Assembly (NCBI GenBank): GCA_016191285.1
Contig: JACPPA010000047.1
Location: forward strand, 18,636 to 82,635
Direction of reading: 5' to 3'
DNA length: 64,000 nucleotides
From: Gammaproteobacteria bacterium
Lineage (GTDB): Bacteria > Pseudomonadota > Gammaproteobacteria > Ga0077536
The first letter of the stretch is position 1. Every line of letters starts with the position of its first letter. The notes under the pieces are model-generated. The model saw only the letters and a list, made by a program, of their open reading frames with translations. It did no database searches and was not told the origin of the DNA. The translations under genes were made by a program, and so were the position numbers. Below, in pieces: positions 16,428 through 24,678 of this stretch.

Positions 16428-16522
16428 GCCCGGTTCCAAGCGCCCCGGCCGCCACCCTCGCCTTCACCCCGAACTCATGCCCGACTACCGCCTCGGCCTC
16501 GATACCAGGGGTGAGCCAATTG

Positions 16523-16682
16523 TTAGGGAACCTCTGAATAAGTCCATCTTGGACTTATTCAGAGTACGGGAAGCAAAAAGTATGATTTTTGCTTCCCTTC
16601 ATTTTCAATGGTTTGCAACCGTCGAAAATGGCGGCACCTCCCTGTGCCGCGGGAAGCTGTGCCTTTTGCAGAGCTTCCTTAG
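16523..16682. repeat. multi-hairpin repeat element, copy 1 (long form)
   Basis: Begins TTAGGGAAC and contains successive inverted repeats: CTCTGAATAAGTCC / GGACTTATTCAGAG; GGGAAGCAAAAA / TTTTTGCTTCCC; CATTTTC / GAAAATG; GCGGCA / TGCCGC; and GGAAGCTGTGC / GCAGAGCTTCC, ending CTTAG. The first and last two match copy 2 at 18290; the middle two are extra. It lies just past the gpsA stop codon, where it may terminate or stabilise transcripts from the left-going operon. Confidence 0.85.
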
Positions 16683-16712
16683 AATAGCTTCCCGAAACGG
16701 AACAACTATGAC

Positions 16713-17684
16713 TTACGACTCAGCGCCAAGCTCGCGGGTCATCAGCGCGTGCACGGCGGCCGCTGGCGTGCATTCGCCGCGGAGCGTGCGTGCCACTTGC
16801 GCTGCGATCGGCATCTCGACGCCGACGCGGCTGGCGCGGGCAATGACCGCGGCGGCCGTCGCGACCCCTTCGACCAACCCAATGTCGCGCTCTGCTTTCC
16901 GCACGGCCTGACCGCGGCCAAGCGCCAACCCGAAGCGACGATTGCGCGATTGATCATCCGTACAGGTAAGCACGAGATCGCCCAAGCCCGACAGGCCCAT
17001 GAAAGTTTCCATGCGCCCGCCCAACGCCATCCCCAGGCGCGCGATTTCGGCGAGACCGCGCGTAATCAACGCGGCGCGGCTGTTGGCGCCAAGGCCCAGA
17101 CCATCCGCGATACCGGCCGCAATCGCGAGGACGTTTTTCACGGCGCCGCCGACGGCGACGCCGACCAGATCGTCTGTCACATAGGGCCGGAACCCTGGTC
17201 CATGCAGATAGCCGACGATGAACTTGCCAAAACCAGGATCGCGCGCAGCGATCGTCAGGGCCGCCGGCCGACCTTCCGCCACTTCGCGCGCAAAATTTGG
17301 ACCCGACAGAATCGCGACGGAACTCGCCGCACCAGCCACGCTCAGCACCACTTCGTGGACCAACAACAGGCTGTCAAGCTCGATGCCTTTGGCGGCGCAC
17401 CCAAAGGCGGTTATGCCGTGATGCCCGGCCAGGGCTACAGTCGCCCGCGTTGCTTGCAATGGCGTGGCAATGATGGCAGTCGTAATCCCAGGCGGGAGCG
17501 TGGCGAGATCAGCGATCGGGCGCACCGAACGCGGCAGCGTGATGCCCGATAAGTAGCGAGAATTCTCGCGCGTGGTAGTCATCGCGCCGATCAACGCCGA
17601 ATCGCGGCCCCACAAATAAACCTGGTGACCGGCACGCGTGGCGACGATCGCAAGCGCAGTGCCCCACGCACCGGCGCCCATCAC
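16713..17684 (-). CDS. gpsA: NAD(P)H-dependent glycerol-3-phosphate dehydrogenase GpsA
   Basis: Reduces dihydroxyacetone phosphate to sn-glycerol 3-phosphate for phospholipid synthesis; cytoplasmic. Visible motifs: Rossmann GAGAWGTALA, CAAKGIE, GPNFAREVAEG, catalytic Lys in GGAVKNVLAI and GLSGLGDLVLTCT. The GTG (17684)/ATG (17681) start leaves only one or two residues before GAGAWG, so the first Rossmann strand would be missing. In-frame ATT at 17699, preceded by GA-rich GAGGGGG, would restore it (IASLLVMGAGAWG). An in-frame stop lies upstream and no ATG/GTG/TTG lies between. A palindromic repeat abuts this point and may have replaced the original start. Third gene after the rhodanese and secB. 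Confidence 0.93.
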   Translation of the reverse strand: MMGAGAWGTALAIVATRAGHQVYLWGRDSALIGAMTTTRENSRYLSGITLPRSVRPIADLATLPPGITTAIIATPLQATRATVALAGHHGITAFGCAAKGIELDSLLLVHEVVLSVAGAASSVAILSGPNFAREVAEGRPAALTIAARDPGFGKFIVGYLHGPGFRPYVTDDLVGVAVGGAVKNVLAIAAGIADGLGLGANSRAALITRGLAEIARLGMALGGRMETFMGLSGLGDLVLTCTDDQSRNRRFGLALGRGQAVRKAERDIGLVEGVATAAAVIARASRVGVEMPIAAQVARTLRGECTPAAAVHALMTRELGAES

Positions 17685-17700
17685 GAGCAGCGAAGCAATC

Positions 17701-17750
17701 TTTCCCCCTCTCCCTCTCCCGCGAGGGAGGGGGGAGCAGTCGCGCGACTG
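17701..17750. repeat. GA/CT-rich palindromic repeat between secB and gpsA
   Basis: CT-rich run, then CCCTCTCCCGCGAGGGAGG, then AGTCGCGCGACTG. The same arrangement (CCCTCTCCCGCGAGGG ... AGTCGCGACTG) occurs at 27251-27308. It occupies the secB-gpsA spacer and touches the gpsA start. Confidence 0.75.
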
Positions 17751-17779
17751 AGCCAGCGCTTGAGCACGGCGTCGAATGA

Positions 17780-18256
17780 CTAATGCGTCGTCTGTTCAGT
17801 GCGCCGACGTTGTACTTCCTGGGCATACAACATTTCGAAATTCACCGGCGCGATCAGTAATTGCGGAAATCCACCCTTGGTCACGACGTCGCAAATTACT
17901 TCGCGCGCGAACGGAAACAGAATGTTCGGGCATGCCGTGGCGAGAATGGTCGGCAAATGTTCCACCGGGAAACCGACGATATTGAAAATCCCGGCCTGCT
18001 TTACTTCGACCAAGTAGACATTCTTATCGGCCTGCTTCACGGTCGCGGTGACCGTCAACACCACTTCGTGCAAGTCGTTACCGAGCGCGTTGGTTGAATT
18101 GGCAAAGTGCAGATCAAGCGTCGGATTCAGCTGCTCGGTAAAGATCAGGGGCGAATTAGGCGCCTCGAAGGATAAATCCTTGACGTAGATTTTTTGGATC
18201 CCGAGCTGTCCAAATTGTTGCTCGGCGTTAGCGGTTGCGGCGGGTTCGTTAGCCAT
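17780..18256 (-). CDS. secB: protein-export chaperone SecB
   Basis: Tetrameric cytoplasmic chaperone that keeps preproteins unfolded and hands them to SecA. 158 residues, the usual size. Conserved blocks: IQKIYVKDLSFEAPNSP, LNPTLDLHFANS, YLVEVKQAGIF, CPNILFPFAREVI and GGFPQLLIAPVNFEMLY. Located between the rhodanese gene and gpsA as in enteric bacteria, but the grxC gene usually just upstream is missing. Confidence 0.97.
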   Translation of the reverse strand: MANEPAATANAEQQFGQLGIQKIYVKDLSFEAPNSPLIFTEQLNPTLDLHFANSTNALGNDLHEVVLTVTATVKQADKNVYLVEVKQAGIFNIVGFPVEHLPTILATACPNILFPFAREVICDVVTKGGFPQLLIAPVNFEMLYAQEVQRRRTEQTTH

Positions 18257-18289
18257 GCGTCAGGTTCCGTTAAAAATAAAATGCGTTAC

Positions 18290-18383
18290 TTAGGGAAACT
18301 CTGAATAAGTCCCTCCTGGACTTTTCAGAGTGCGGCACTTCCCCATGCCGCAGGAATCTCTGCCTTTTGCAGAGATTCCTTAG
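18290..18383. repeat. multi-hairpin repeat element, copy 2 (short form)
   Basis: Three inverted repeats in a row: CTCTGAATAAGTCC / GGACTTTTCAGAG, GCGGCA / TGCCGC, and AGGAATCTCTGC / GCAGAGATTCCT with loop CTTTT. It starts TTAGGGAAA and ends CTTAG, and matches the outer parts of copy 1 in the same orientation. It sits between the rhodanese stop codon and secB, at the place where grxC occurs in relatives. Confidence 0.85.
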
Positions 18384-18386
18384 CTA

Positions 18387-18818
18387 TTATTTGCTGGTTT
18401 CCAGGGGCAAATTCTCTTGGCGCCACGCCGCCACGCCGCCCTGCAATTGGTAGACCTTGGTGAATCCCGCGCGTTGCAAACGCTTCGCCATGTGGGGTGC
18501 GCTGGCGCCGCTTTCGCAGTACACGAGCAACGGGGATTGTTGATATTTAGTGAGCCGTGCGAGTCCGGTTTCAAGGTCGGCGGCGGCGATGTTCAACGCA
18601 TTGATAATATGCCCGGCCTTAAAACTTGCCTCGGGGCGCACATCCACGGGCACCGCGTTTTCGCGGTTGAGTAGCAACACCGTTTGTTGGGGCGATAACC
18701 CCCGGCTGCCGAGTCCTTGGAGCGAAGTCCATAGCAGCGCGACCAGTACGCCGATAAAGGTACTGACCAGCCAGTAGTGGTTACTGGCGAATTCAAGCAA
18801 TCGAGCCATTGCGATCAT
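18387..18818 (-). CDS. membrane-anchored rhodanese-like protein (YibN family)
   Basis: 143 residues: one N-terminal membrane helix (HYWLVSTFIGVLVALLW) then a single rhodanese domain facing the cytoplasm. The active-site loop is LLVYCESGASAPHMA with the catalytic Cys, and the substrate Arg/Asp frame VDVRPEASFKAGHI is present. YibN is the E. coli counterpart, encoded at the same place upstream of secB. It may take part in sulfur transfer or in membrane protein biogenesis; substrate unknown. Confidence 0.88.
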   Translation of the reverse strand: MIAMARLLEFASNHYWLVSTFIGVLVALLWTSLQGLGSRGLSPQQTVLLLNRENAVPVDVRPEASFKAGHIINALNIAAADLETGLARLTKYQQSPLLVYCESGASAPHMAKRLQRAGFTKVYQLQGGVAAWRQENLPLETSK

Positions 18819-18938
18819 CCGTTACAGAAAGGGCGAAATTCATGGCGCAGCCGACCATCCCCGGTCGGCGCGGATCCGTATGATACACTCAAGACTCTGT
18901 TTCAAGTGCCTCCCTAATTCGTCGATATCCCGCGCACC

Positions 18939-20507
18939 ATGGCCACGCTCGAACATCCCGTCTTATTGGTAATCCTCGATGGCTGGGGCCACCGCGACGC
19001 GACCGACTACAACGCCATTGCCAGCGCGCGCAAGCCGCACTGGGACCAGCTTTGGCAGGAATGTCCGCACACCTTGATTCGCTGTTCAGGGCTTGATGTC
19101 GGATTGCCAGATGAACAAATGGGCAATTCCGAAGTCGGCCATATGCACATGGGTGCGGGCCGGTTGGTTTATCAGGACTACACCCGGATTTCGAAGGCTA
19201 TCGCCGATGGCGATTTTTTCACGAATCCCGTGCTCCACGGCGCCTTCACCAAACTCGCCACGGGACGCGCGTTACACCTCTTGGGCTTAGTGTCACCAGG
19301 TGGCGTGCACAGTCACGAAGACCACCTGGTGGCGTTACTCGAATTGGCTGCGCGGACCGGCGTCGCCCGGGTCTACGTGCACGCCTTTCTCGACGGACGT
19401 GACGTGCCGCCGCGCAGCGCCGCACCGTCACTCCAATTGATTGCGGACAAATGTGCGGCGCACGGCCACGCCCGAATCGCGAGCATTATCGGGCGCTACT
19501 TTGCCATGGACCGCAACCAAAGCTGGGACCGCACAGAACTCGCTTACGGCCTACTGGTCGATGGCATCGCCAACTACACCGCGGCGACGCCGCAGGCCGC
19601 GCTCAGTGCTGCCTACGCGCGTAACGAAGGCGACGAATTCGTGCAGGCCACCGCTATTCGCGCACCCGCCGAGGCGCCGGTCACGATGGCCGATGGCGAC
19701 CTCGTGGTATTCGCCAATTTTCGCTCCGATCGCGCGCGCCAGCTGACCCGCGCGTTCACGCAACCGGATTTCGCGCACTTTGCACGCCGGCGTACGCCGC
19801 GGCTCGCGGGCTTTATCGCGATGACCGACTACGGCGCGCAGTTTCGAATCCCTGTGGCGTTCCCAACGATTGAGGTGAAACACACCTTTGGCGAGATCGT
19901 CGCCGAGCATCAACTGCGTCAATTGCGGATTGCCGAAACGGAAAAGTACGCCCACGTCACTTTTTTCTTCAACGCGGGCGAAGAACAATCGTTTGCCGGC
20001 GAAGATCGCATCATGGTGCCGTCACCCGCGGTTGCCACTTATGATCTCAAACCCGAAATGAGCGCGGCCGAAGTCACCGATAAACTGCTCGCCGCCATTG
20101 CCAGTCGAACCTACGATGCCATCATTTGTAATTTCGCGAATGCGGACATGGTCGGGCACACCGGCGACTTCAATGCCACGGTGAAATGCATCGAGACCAT
20201 CGATACCTGCCTCGGCCGGATCCGCGCGGCGACTAACGCCGCCGGTATGGATTTATTGATCACTTCCGATCACGGCAACGCGGAACAGATGCGCGGCGAT
20301 GTCGCGCACGGCACGGCGGGACAGCCGCACACGGCGCACACCAGCAATCTCGTCCCGTTTATTTATAGTGGACGGCGCGCGGAGATCAGCACCGGCGGCT
20401 GTTTGAGCGATATTGCACCGACCCTCTTGGCCCTGATGGGCTTACCGCAACCGGCGGCGATGACCGGCCACTCGTTGGTCTGTTTGAGCCCGCAGCATGC
20501 GGCGTAA
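18939..20507 (+). CDS. gpmI: 2,3-bisphosphoglycerate-independent phosphoglycerate mutase GpmI
   Basis: Glycolytic/gluconeogenic enzyme interconverting 3- and 2-phosphoglycerate through a phosphoserine intermediate, using two Mn2+. 522 residues, full length. Motifs: LDGWGHRD (first metal Asp), NSEVGH with catalytic Ser64, HAFLDGRDVPP, RDRNQ-type MDRNQSWDR, and metal sites NFANADMVGHTG, TSDHGNAEQM and HTAHTSNLVPF. Transcribed divergently from the rhodanese-secB-gpsA operon across a 120-bp spacer. TATGAT at 18879-18884 is a possible -10, without a good -35. Confidence 0.97.
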   Translation: MATLEHPVLLVILDGWGHRDATDYNAIASARKPHWDQLWQECPHTLIRCSGLDVGLPDEQMGNSEVGHMHMGAGRLVYQDYTRISKAIADGDFFTNPVLHGAFTKLATGRALHLLGLVSPGGVHSHEDHLVALLELAARTGVARVYVHAFLDGRDVPPRSAAPSLQLIADKCAAHGHARIASIIGRYFAMDRNQSWDRTELAYGLLVDGIANYTAATPQAALSAAYARNEGDEFVQATAIRAPAEAPVTMADGDLVVFANFRSDRARQLTRAFTQPDFAHFARRRTPRLAGFIAMTDYGAQFRIPVAFPTIEVKHTFGEIVAEHQLRQLRIAETEKYAHVTFFFNAGEEQSFAGEDRIMVPSPAVATYDLKPEMSAAEVTDKLLAAIASRTYDAIICNFANADMVGHTGDFNATVKCIETIDTCLGRIRAATNAAGMDLLITSDHGNAEQMRGDVAHGTAGQPHTAHTSNLVPFIYSGRRAEISTGGCLSDIAPTLLALMGLPQPAAMTGHSLVCLSPQHAA

Positions 20508-20520
20508 TCGCGTTGAAGCA

Positions 20521-21912
20521 CTAGAGGCCCAAGTTACCCGACGACAAAATCCCCTGCGGATCGAGACATGTTTTGAGTTGGTTCAAGATTTCGTGATAGG
20601 CGCTGAAACTCTGCACCTGTCGCGCCCAGATTTTCCCACTTTTATACGGAACACAGCCCGCGGCGATAAGCGCGTCCGCGGCCGTGTCCGCCGCGGACGC
20701 GGCCGCCGCCCATTGGGTGGCTTCGTCGTAGAACGCCATGATCCCGCCGTGCAGACCGCGTTTACAGATCACCACCGCCCCGCCCCATGTGAATGCCGCT
20801 TGCGCTTGACGTTGTTGATCGATAACGCCGAGGAAAGCGCTCAAGCGAGTGGTCGGCAGCGACGTCATTAAAATTGCACAGCGCGAACGCGCGAAATATC
20901 CCGCGAATCCGTACCAATAAAGGTCTTCGTTGCGCAGGCGGCGAAAATAGACCTCGTTGAAGACCGGCGCGAGCGTGCCCGCGTGCTCGCGACACAGACT
21001 GTCAATGGTCTCCTGGTCGTGCCGCACGCTGTGTTCATCGCCGCCATAATCGAGACCGACACAGAACCGCGGTAACGAAGCCGGATCGGTGGCCGGATAC
21101 GCGGCGAGCACGCGGGCCTTGATCGAGGGCGCCTCGTAGCCGCTGCCATACCAGATATTGCGCGTCAACTCGCGCGTCTGAAGGTCCGTGATGAACGCGC
21201 TCGCCGCCACCGGACTCGGAAAGCCGTAACACACGGTCTCGCGAAAGGCCGGTACTGGATGCAGCCACAGAGCCACCGCGGTAATCACGCCGAACGTCGC
21301 ATCGCCGCCGAGAAACAACCCGGTCAAATCCGGACCGATGCAATAACGTTGAAAAAAACCGGCGTCCGGGGCGGCTGCGCTCCCGGTCCGAATCACCCGC
21401 CCACCAGCAAGCACGACTTCGAGTCCGACCACTTCATCGGCGAAACTTTGGTGGCGCGCCGAGCCGGTCCCGAGCGCGTGCGCCGACGCCGCGCCGCCGA
21501 TTGTGGCCGTCGGTCCCGTCACCGGAATGATGCCGATGGTCATGCCATGCGGCCGCAGCGCCTTGGTCAACGCGCCGAACCGGACACCGGGTTCAACCAC
21601 GACCACGCCACGTGCGAGATCGATTTCAAGAATGCGATCGAGCCCCGAAAGATCGAGCACCACACCACCCGCCTGGGGGTTGACACCGCCGGCGTACATC
21701 GTGCCGCCACCACGGACATACACCGGTACGCGTGCAGCTTCGGCGCGCTGCATTAGCGTGACCACCTCGTCGCGCCGCGTGGGCCGGACCATGGCTTGTG
21801 CGTGGCCGGGACGAATCACCGAACAATCGCGTTGATAGGTCAGCAGATCTATCGGCGCCTCGGTGACGAGCGCCTTCGCCAATCCCGTTACGACATCAGC
21901 GATTTTGGTCAT
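20521..21912 (-). CDS. FAD-binding oxidoreductase (FAD_binding_4, glycolate/lactate oxidase GlcD-like)
   Basis: 463-residue flavoprotein of the vanillyl-alcohol oxidase fold. The PP-loop region VYVRGGGTMYAGGVNPQAGGVVLDLSGL and VEPGVRFGALTKAL bind FAD, followed by GPTATIGGAASAHALGTGSARHQSFADEVVGLEVVLAGG. It ends DPQGILSSGNLGL, the typical GlcD/D-lactate dehydrogenase tail. Its start overlaps the upstream Fe-S gene by 17 bp, so the two likely form one enzyme, as GlcD/GlcF do. Substrate, probably a 2-hydroxy acid, cannot be read from sequence. Confidence 0.88.
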   Translation of the reverse strand: MTKIADVVTGLAKALVTEAPIDLLTYQRDCSVIRPGHAQAMVRPTRRDEVVTLMQRAEAARVPVYVRGGGTMYAGGVNPQAGGVVLDLSGLDRILEIDLARGVVVVEPGVRFGALTKALRPHGMTIGIIPVTGPTATIGGAASAHALGTGSARHQSFADEVVGLEVVLAGGRVIRTGSAAAPDAGFFQRYCIGPDLTGLFLGGDATFGVITAVALWLHPVPAFRETVCYGFPSPVAASAFITDLQTRELTRNIWYGSGYEAPSIKARVLAAYPATDPASLPRFCVGLDYGGDEHSVRHDQETIDSLCREHAGTLAPVFNEVYFRRLRNEDLYWYGFAGYFARSRCAILMTSLPTTRLSAFLGVIDQQRQAQAAFTWGGAVVICKRGLHGGIMAFYDEATQWAAAASAADTAADALIAAGCVPYKSGKIWARQVQSFSAYHEILNQLKTCLDPQGILSSGNLGL

Positions 21913-23050
21913 GCGTGAAATGCGTATTCAGAAATTCCGCGAGGCCGAGTACGCGTGGGCCAGCGTCGCGTCGCGCGCGACGTAGGTGCGCGACACAACG
22001 CGGATCTGCGCCGACCACTACCGCGTCGGCGCCAGCATCGAGCAGTCGCGCGTCGGCCATGCGGTCAGCCGCCGCCGGTTCGACCTGCGGCATCCCACCC
22101 GCCGCGCCACAACACACGATGAACCGCGCGGTGTCCACGCTCGGCGTGGTAGCGATGCCGAGCGCGGTCAACAATTGACGTAGGGCGCGGCCGGGGGCAA
22201 GTGCGGTGCGCGATTGGCAGCTATCGAGGACGAACACTCGCGGCGGTAACGTGGCACGTGGGTTGAGATGCAAGCGTTGCGTCGAAAGCGCGGTCATGAT
22301 CAACTCGTTGAAGGTCACCGGTTGCAGATTGGCGTCATTCAATCGTTGCCAACTTCTCGCGCATTCAAGACCCGAGATGACCACTGTGCTCGCCGCTCGT
22401 ACCTTTTCGGCCAGCGCGTCGATTAGGCTGCTGGCAGTCGTTTCATCTCCCAACTCAAAGAGCGGCGCGCCACAGCAAGTGTCATCGTTCCCAAGCGTCT
22501 GCACTGCGTAACCGGCTGCCGCCATCAGCTCCACCGCGGCTTGTGCTTCGGCGGGAATCGCGGTCGCCGCCGCACAACCAGGAAGGTACAACACGTGCTC
22601 GGCGGCCGCGCCGGTGCGCGCCTGCTGCCACGCCATGCGGTCGCTCCGCGCGCCACCGTTCGGATTTCCGTCCTCACGCATCGCGCGCAGGAGGTCGCGC
22701 ACCGGTTGCGGCATCACGTTGCGCTGTAGCAATTCGCCGCGCAACGCACGCCCGACCGCGGCCGGACGTAGGCCAATAGGACAGATTTGCTCGCAATTGC
22801 CGCAGGTGGTGCAGGTAAACACACGTTCACTCAGCGCGTCTAAATCGAGTTCCTGTCCTTCGAACCAGGCGCGCGCGGCGGCGAGATAACCGCGGCCAGA
22901 AAAACTCATCAGCGGTGAATGATGCTGCAACGTGGGGCAGACATGATCGATGCCGCGCTCGGCCCACACCGCATCGACGCAGTAGTTGCAATCTGAACAG
23001 TGATAGAGATCTTTAGCGAACGCCGCGAGCAGCGGCACCTTCGACGTCAT
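21896..23050 (-). CDS. (Fe-S)-binding protein with CCG domains (GlcF/HdrD-like)
   Basis: 384 residues. Two [4Fe-4S] cluster motifs: C18xxC21xxC24 with C38-Pro, and CTTCGNCEQICP near residues 80-91. Two cysteine-rich CCG domains follow: LYLPGC ... TCCGAPLFELGD and LDSCQS ... CCGAAGGM. This architecture passes electrons between a flavin oxidase and a quinone or other acceptor. It is sandwiched between the FAD oxidase (17-bp overlap) and the 442-residue protein (ATGA overlap). Confidence 0.9.
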   Translation of the reverse strand: MTSKVPLLAAFAKDLYHCSDCNYCVDAVWAERGIDHVCPTLQHHSPLMSFSGRGYLAAARAWFEGQELDLDALSERVFTCTTCGNCEQICPIGLRPAAVGRALRGELLQRNVMPQPVRDLLRAMREDGNPNGGARSDRMAWQQARTGAAAEHVLYLPGCAAATAIPAEAQAAVELMAAAGYAVQTLGNDDTCCGAPLFELGDETTASSLIDALAEKVRAASTVVISGLECARSWQRLNDANLQPVTFNELIMTALSTQRLHLNPRATLPPRVFVLDSCQSRTALAPGRALRQLLTALGIATTPSVDTARFIVCCGAAGGMPQVEPAAADRMADARLLDAGADAVVVGADPRCVAHLRRARRDAGPRVLGLAEFLNTHFTHDQNR

Positions 23051-24375
23051 GTTTCCTGCCCACTTTTCTTCAGCCAGCGTTCGACGTTGCGAGCGTGGGT
23101 CGGGAGATAGGCGTCGGCTTGATAGAATTGATCGTAATACGCGGTCTCCAAGCGATGCGCCTGCGTATAGAACCGAGCGAAAATCGTCGGCACCGTGCCT
23201 GGAAATTTACCGTACGTGGCATGGATGTACTCGGCGATCGCCACCACCGCTTCGAACAAATCAGGACCGGGTGGCACCGCGGTAGCCTTGACCGCCGCAT
23301 TATCGGCATACGGGCCCGGCGAAGCGGGATCGTAGGCGCCGCCGGCCGCGAACTTAAACTCATGATAGGCCTGCACCGCGGCGCGCATATCGCGGTGATA
23401 GGGCGGACAATATCCCTCGTAGCGTCCATCCAAACCCACTGGATTGGGCACTCCCCATTGCGAATTGGTTTCGAAACGAAAGCCCAAGCCCGGCAGCCCC
23501 TGCGCCGCGGCGGCGCCTAACAAACCAAATGGACTGATCCCGGAAAAAAACCAGCCGCCAAGACCGATGGTCTGCAAGGCCAGCGCGATGTTATGGCCGA
23601 TGTCGCCCATCTCAACCGCGCTGCAGGCGAGCAAGTATTGCTCCAGGTAACTGTGGGGATATTTCTTCTCCGGATTGAGCAACCCGCTTTTGAAAAATCG
23701 ATCGAGATCGCCAGCCGGACACGAGTGACGATCATCCCACACGGTGTAACCCGAGCCCGCAATCACAAAGAGGAAACCCAGCAATTGTTCGGAGACATTC
23801 GCGATGGGAATAAACAGCGTCGAGCCCGGCACATTCGCGTTCCAAGCATTGTGCGCGCTGTAGTGCGGTTCGCCACGGGGTAATTCGATGCGTTTATCGC
23901 TCAATTGGGTGGTATGCGATTTCACCGTGGTAATCAAACGTTCGGCATCGGTGAGGCGGTCGCCGGCCCAGTTACCATCACTCACCGCATCGCGCGTGCT
24001 CACCAAGTAGGTGCCGCTATCTTCGGTGTAAAATAAATCCGGATTTCCGAAGCCGGCAGCCGACGGGACCGGACGCCCGGTAAACCGTGCGGAATAAGTG
24101 CAGAGTCCTGCTTCCGAATCCGAGTACGGAATGCCGTTATGCACGCCGGACACGCCGAGCCCGGCGGCGATCAATAGCGATCGCTCAAAGTCATCGAGGG
24201 CGACTGGGGTTTTGGTCGACTTGAATTTCAACGGTCCGCGCGGGATCTCCATCCCCCACCCAAAGCGTCGCGAGCGCCGGCCGTACAACGCGCCAAATAA
24301 TGGATAGGCCAGCGCCTCTTTGAGCAAGGCATTCCATTCCGCCAGTTGCGCCGGGTCCCGATCTTTGCTCGCCAT
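23047..24375 (-). CDS. uncharacterised protein, possible nitroreductase-like fold
   Basis: 442 residues, first gene of a three-gene redox operon; its stop overlaps the Fe-S protein start (ATGA). I do not recognise the family with confidence. The N-terminal RRSRRFGWGMEIPRG with LDDFERSLLIAAGLGVSG and the later MGDIGHNIALALQTIGLGGW recall nitroreductase/SagB-type flavoproteins, where such segments bind FMN and form the helical core. A Tyr/Phe-rich tail (FARFYTQAHRLETAYYDQFY) has no motif I can name. No signal peptide or membrane helix is evident. It likely supplies the substrate-specific or flavin subunit of the complex (inference). Confidence 0.55.
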   Translation of the reverse strand: MASKDRDPAQLAEWNALLKEALAYPLFGALYGRRSRRFGWGMEIPRGPLKFKSTKTPVALDDFERSLLIAAGLGVSGVHNGIPYSDSEAGLCTYSARFTGRPVPSAAGFGNPDLFYTEDSGTYLVSTRDAVSDGNWAGDRLTDAERLITTVKSHTTQLSDKRIELPRGEPHYSAHNAWNANVPGSTLFIPIANVSEQLLGFLFVIAGSGYTVWDDRHSCPAGDLDRFFKSGLLNPEKKYPHSYLEQYLLACSAVEMGDIGHNIALALQTIGLGGWFFSGISPFGLLGAAAAQGLPGLGFRFETNSQWGVPNPVGLDGRYEGYCPPYHRDMRAAVQAYHEFKFAAGGAYDPASPGPYADNAAVKATAVPPGPDLFEAVVAIAEYIHATYGKFPGTVPTIFARFYTQAHRLETAYYDQFYQADAYLPTHARNVERWLKKSGQET

Positions 24376-24477
24376 ACATGCCCCTGTCCGATTCCGCGGT
24401 TGTCCTGATGTTATCTCAATAGACGAGCATTAATACCGACCAGACTAATAGGATGCGTAGGCGAGGTGGGTTGCGCT

Positions 24478-24569
24478 GTCGTCGTCCCGGCGAACGCCGG
24501 GACCCAGTGAAATAAAAAAACTTTATGGCTTCCTCCCGGCGCAGGCCGGGATTACGCCGGAACGACGAC
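24478..24569. repeat. REP-like palindromic element (two inverted palindromes)
   Basis: Within the 303-bp gap 24376-24678. GTCGTCGTCCCGGCG with AACGCCGGGACCCAG on the left, and CTCCCGGCGCAGGCCGGG with CGCCGGAACGACGAC on the right; each is a palindrome and the outer ends are inverted to one another, like a BIME. It lies downstream of the APH gene stop codon (24679) and upstream of the redox operon. The rest of the gap shows no gene. Confidence 0.75.
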
Positions 24570-24678
24570 AAGTAAACTCTGGCTCACTTCGGGTAGCCGG
24601 TAGTTCCAGTTCGCTATTTAGGACTGCTACCGTCAACCATCGTCAGTCCGTGAATATCGCGTTGAACCCATGCCGGCG

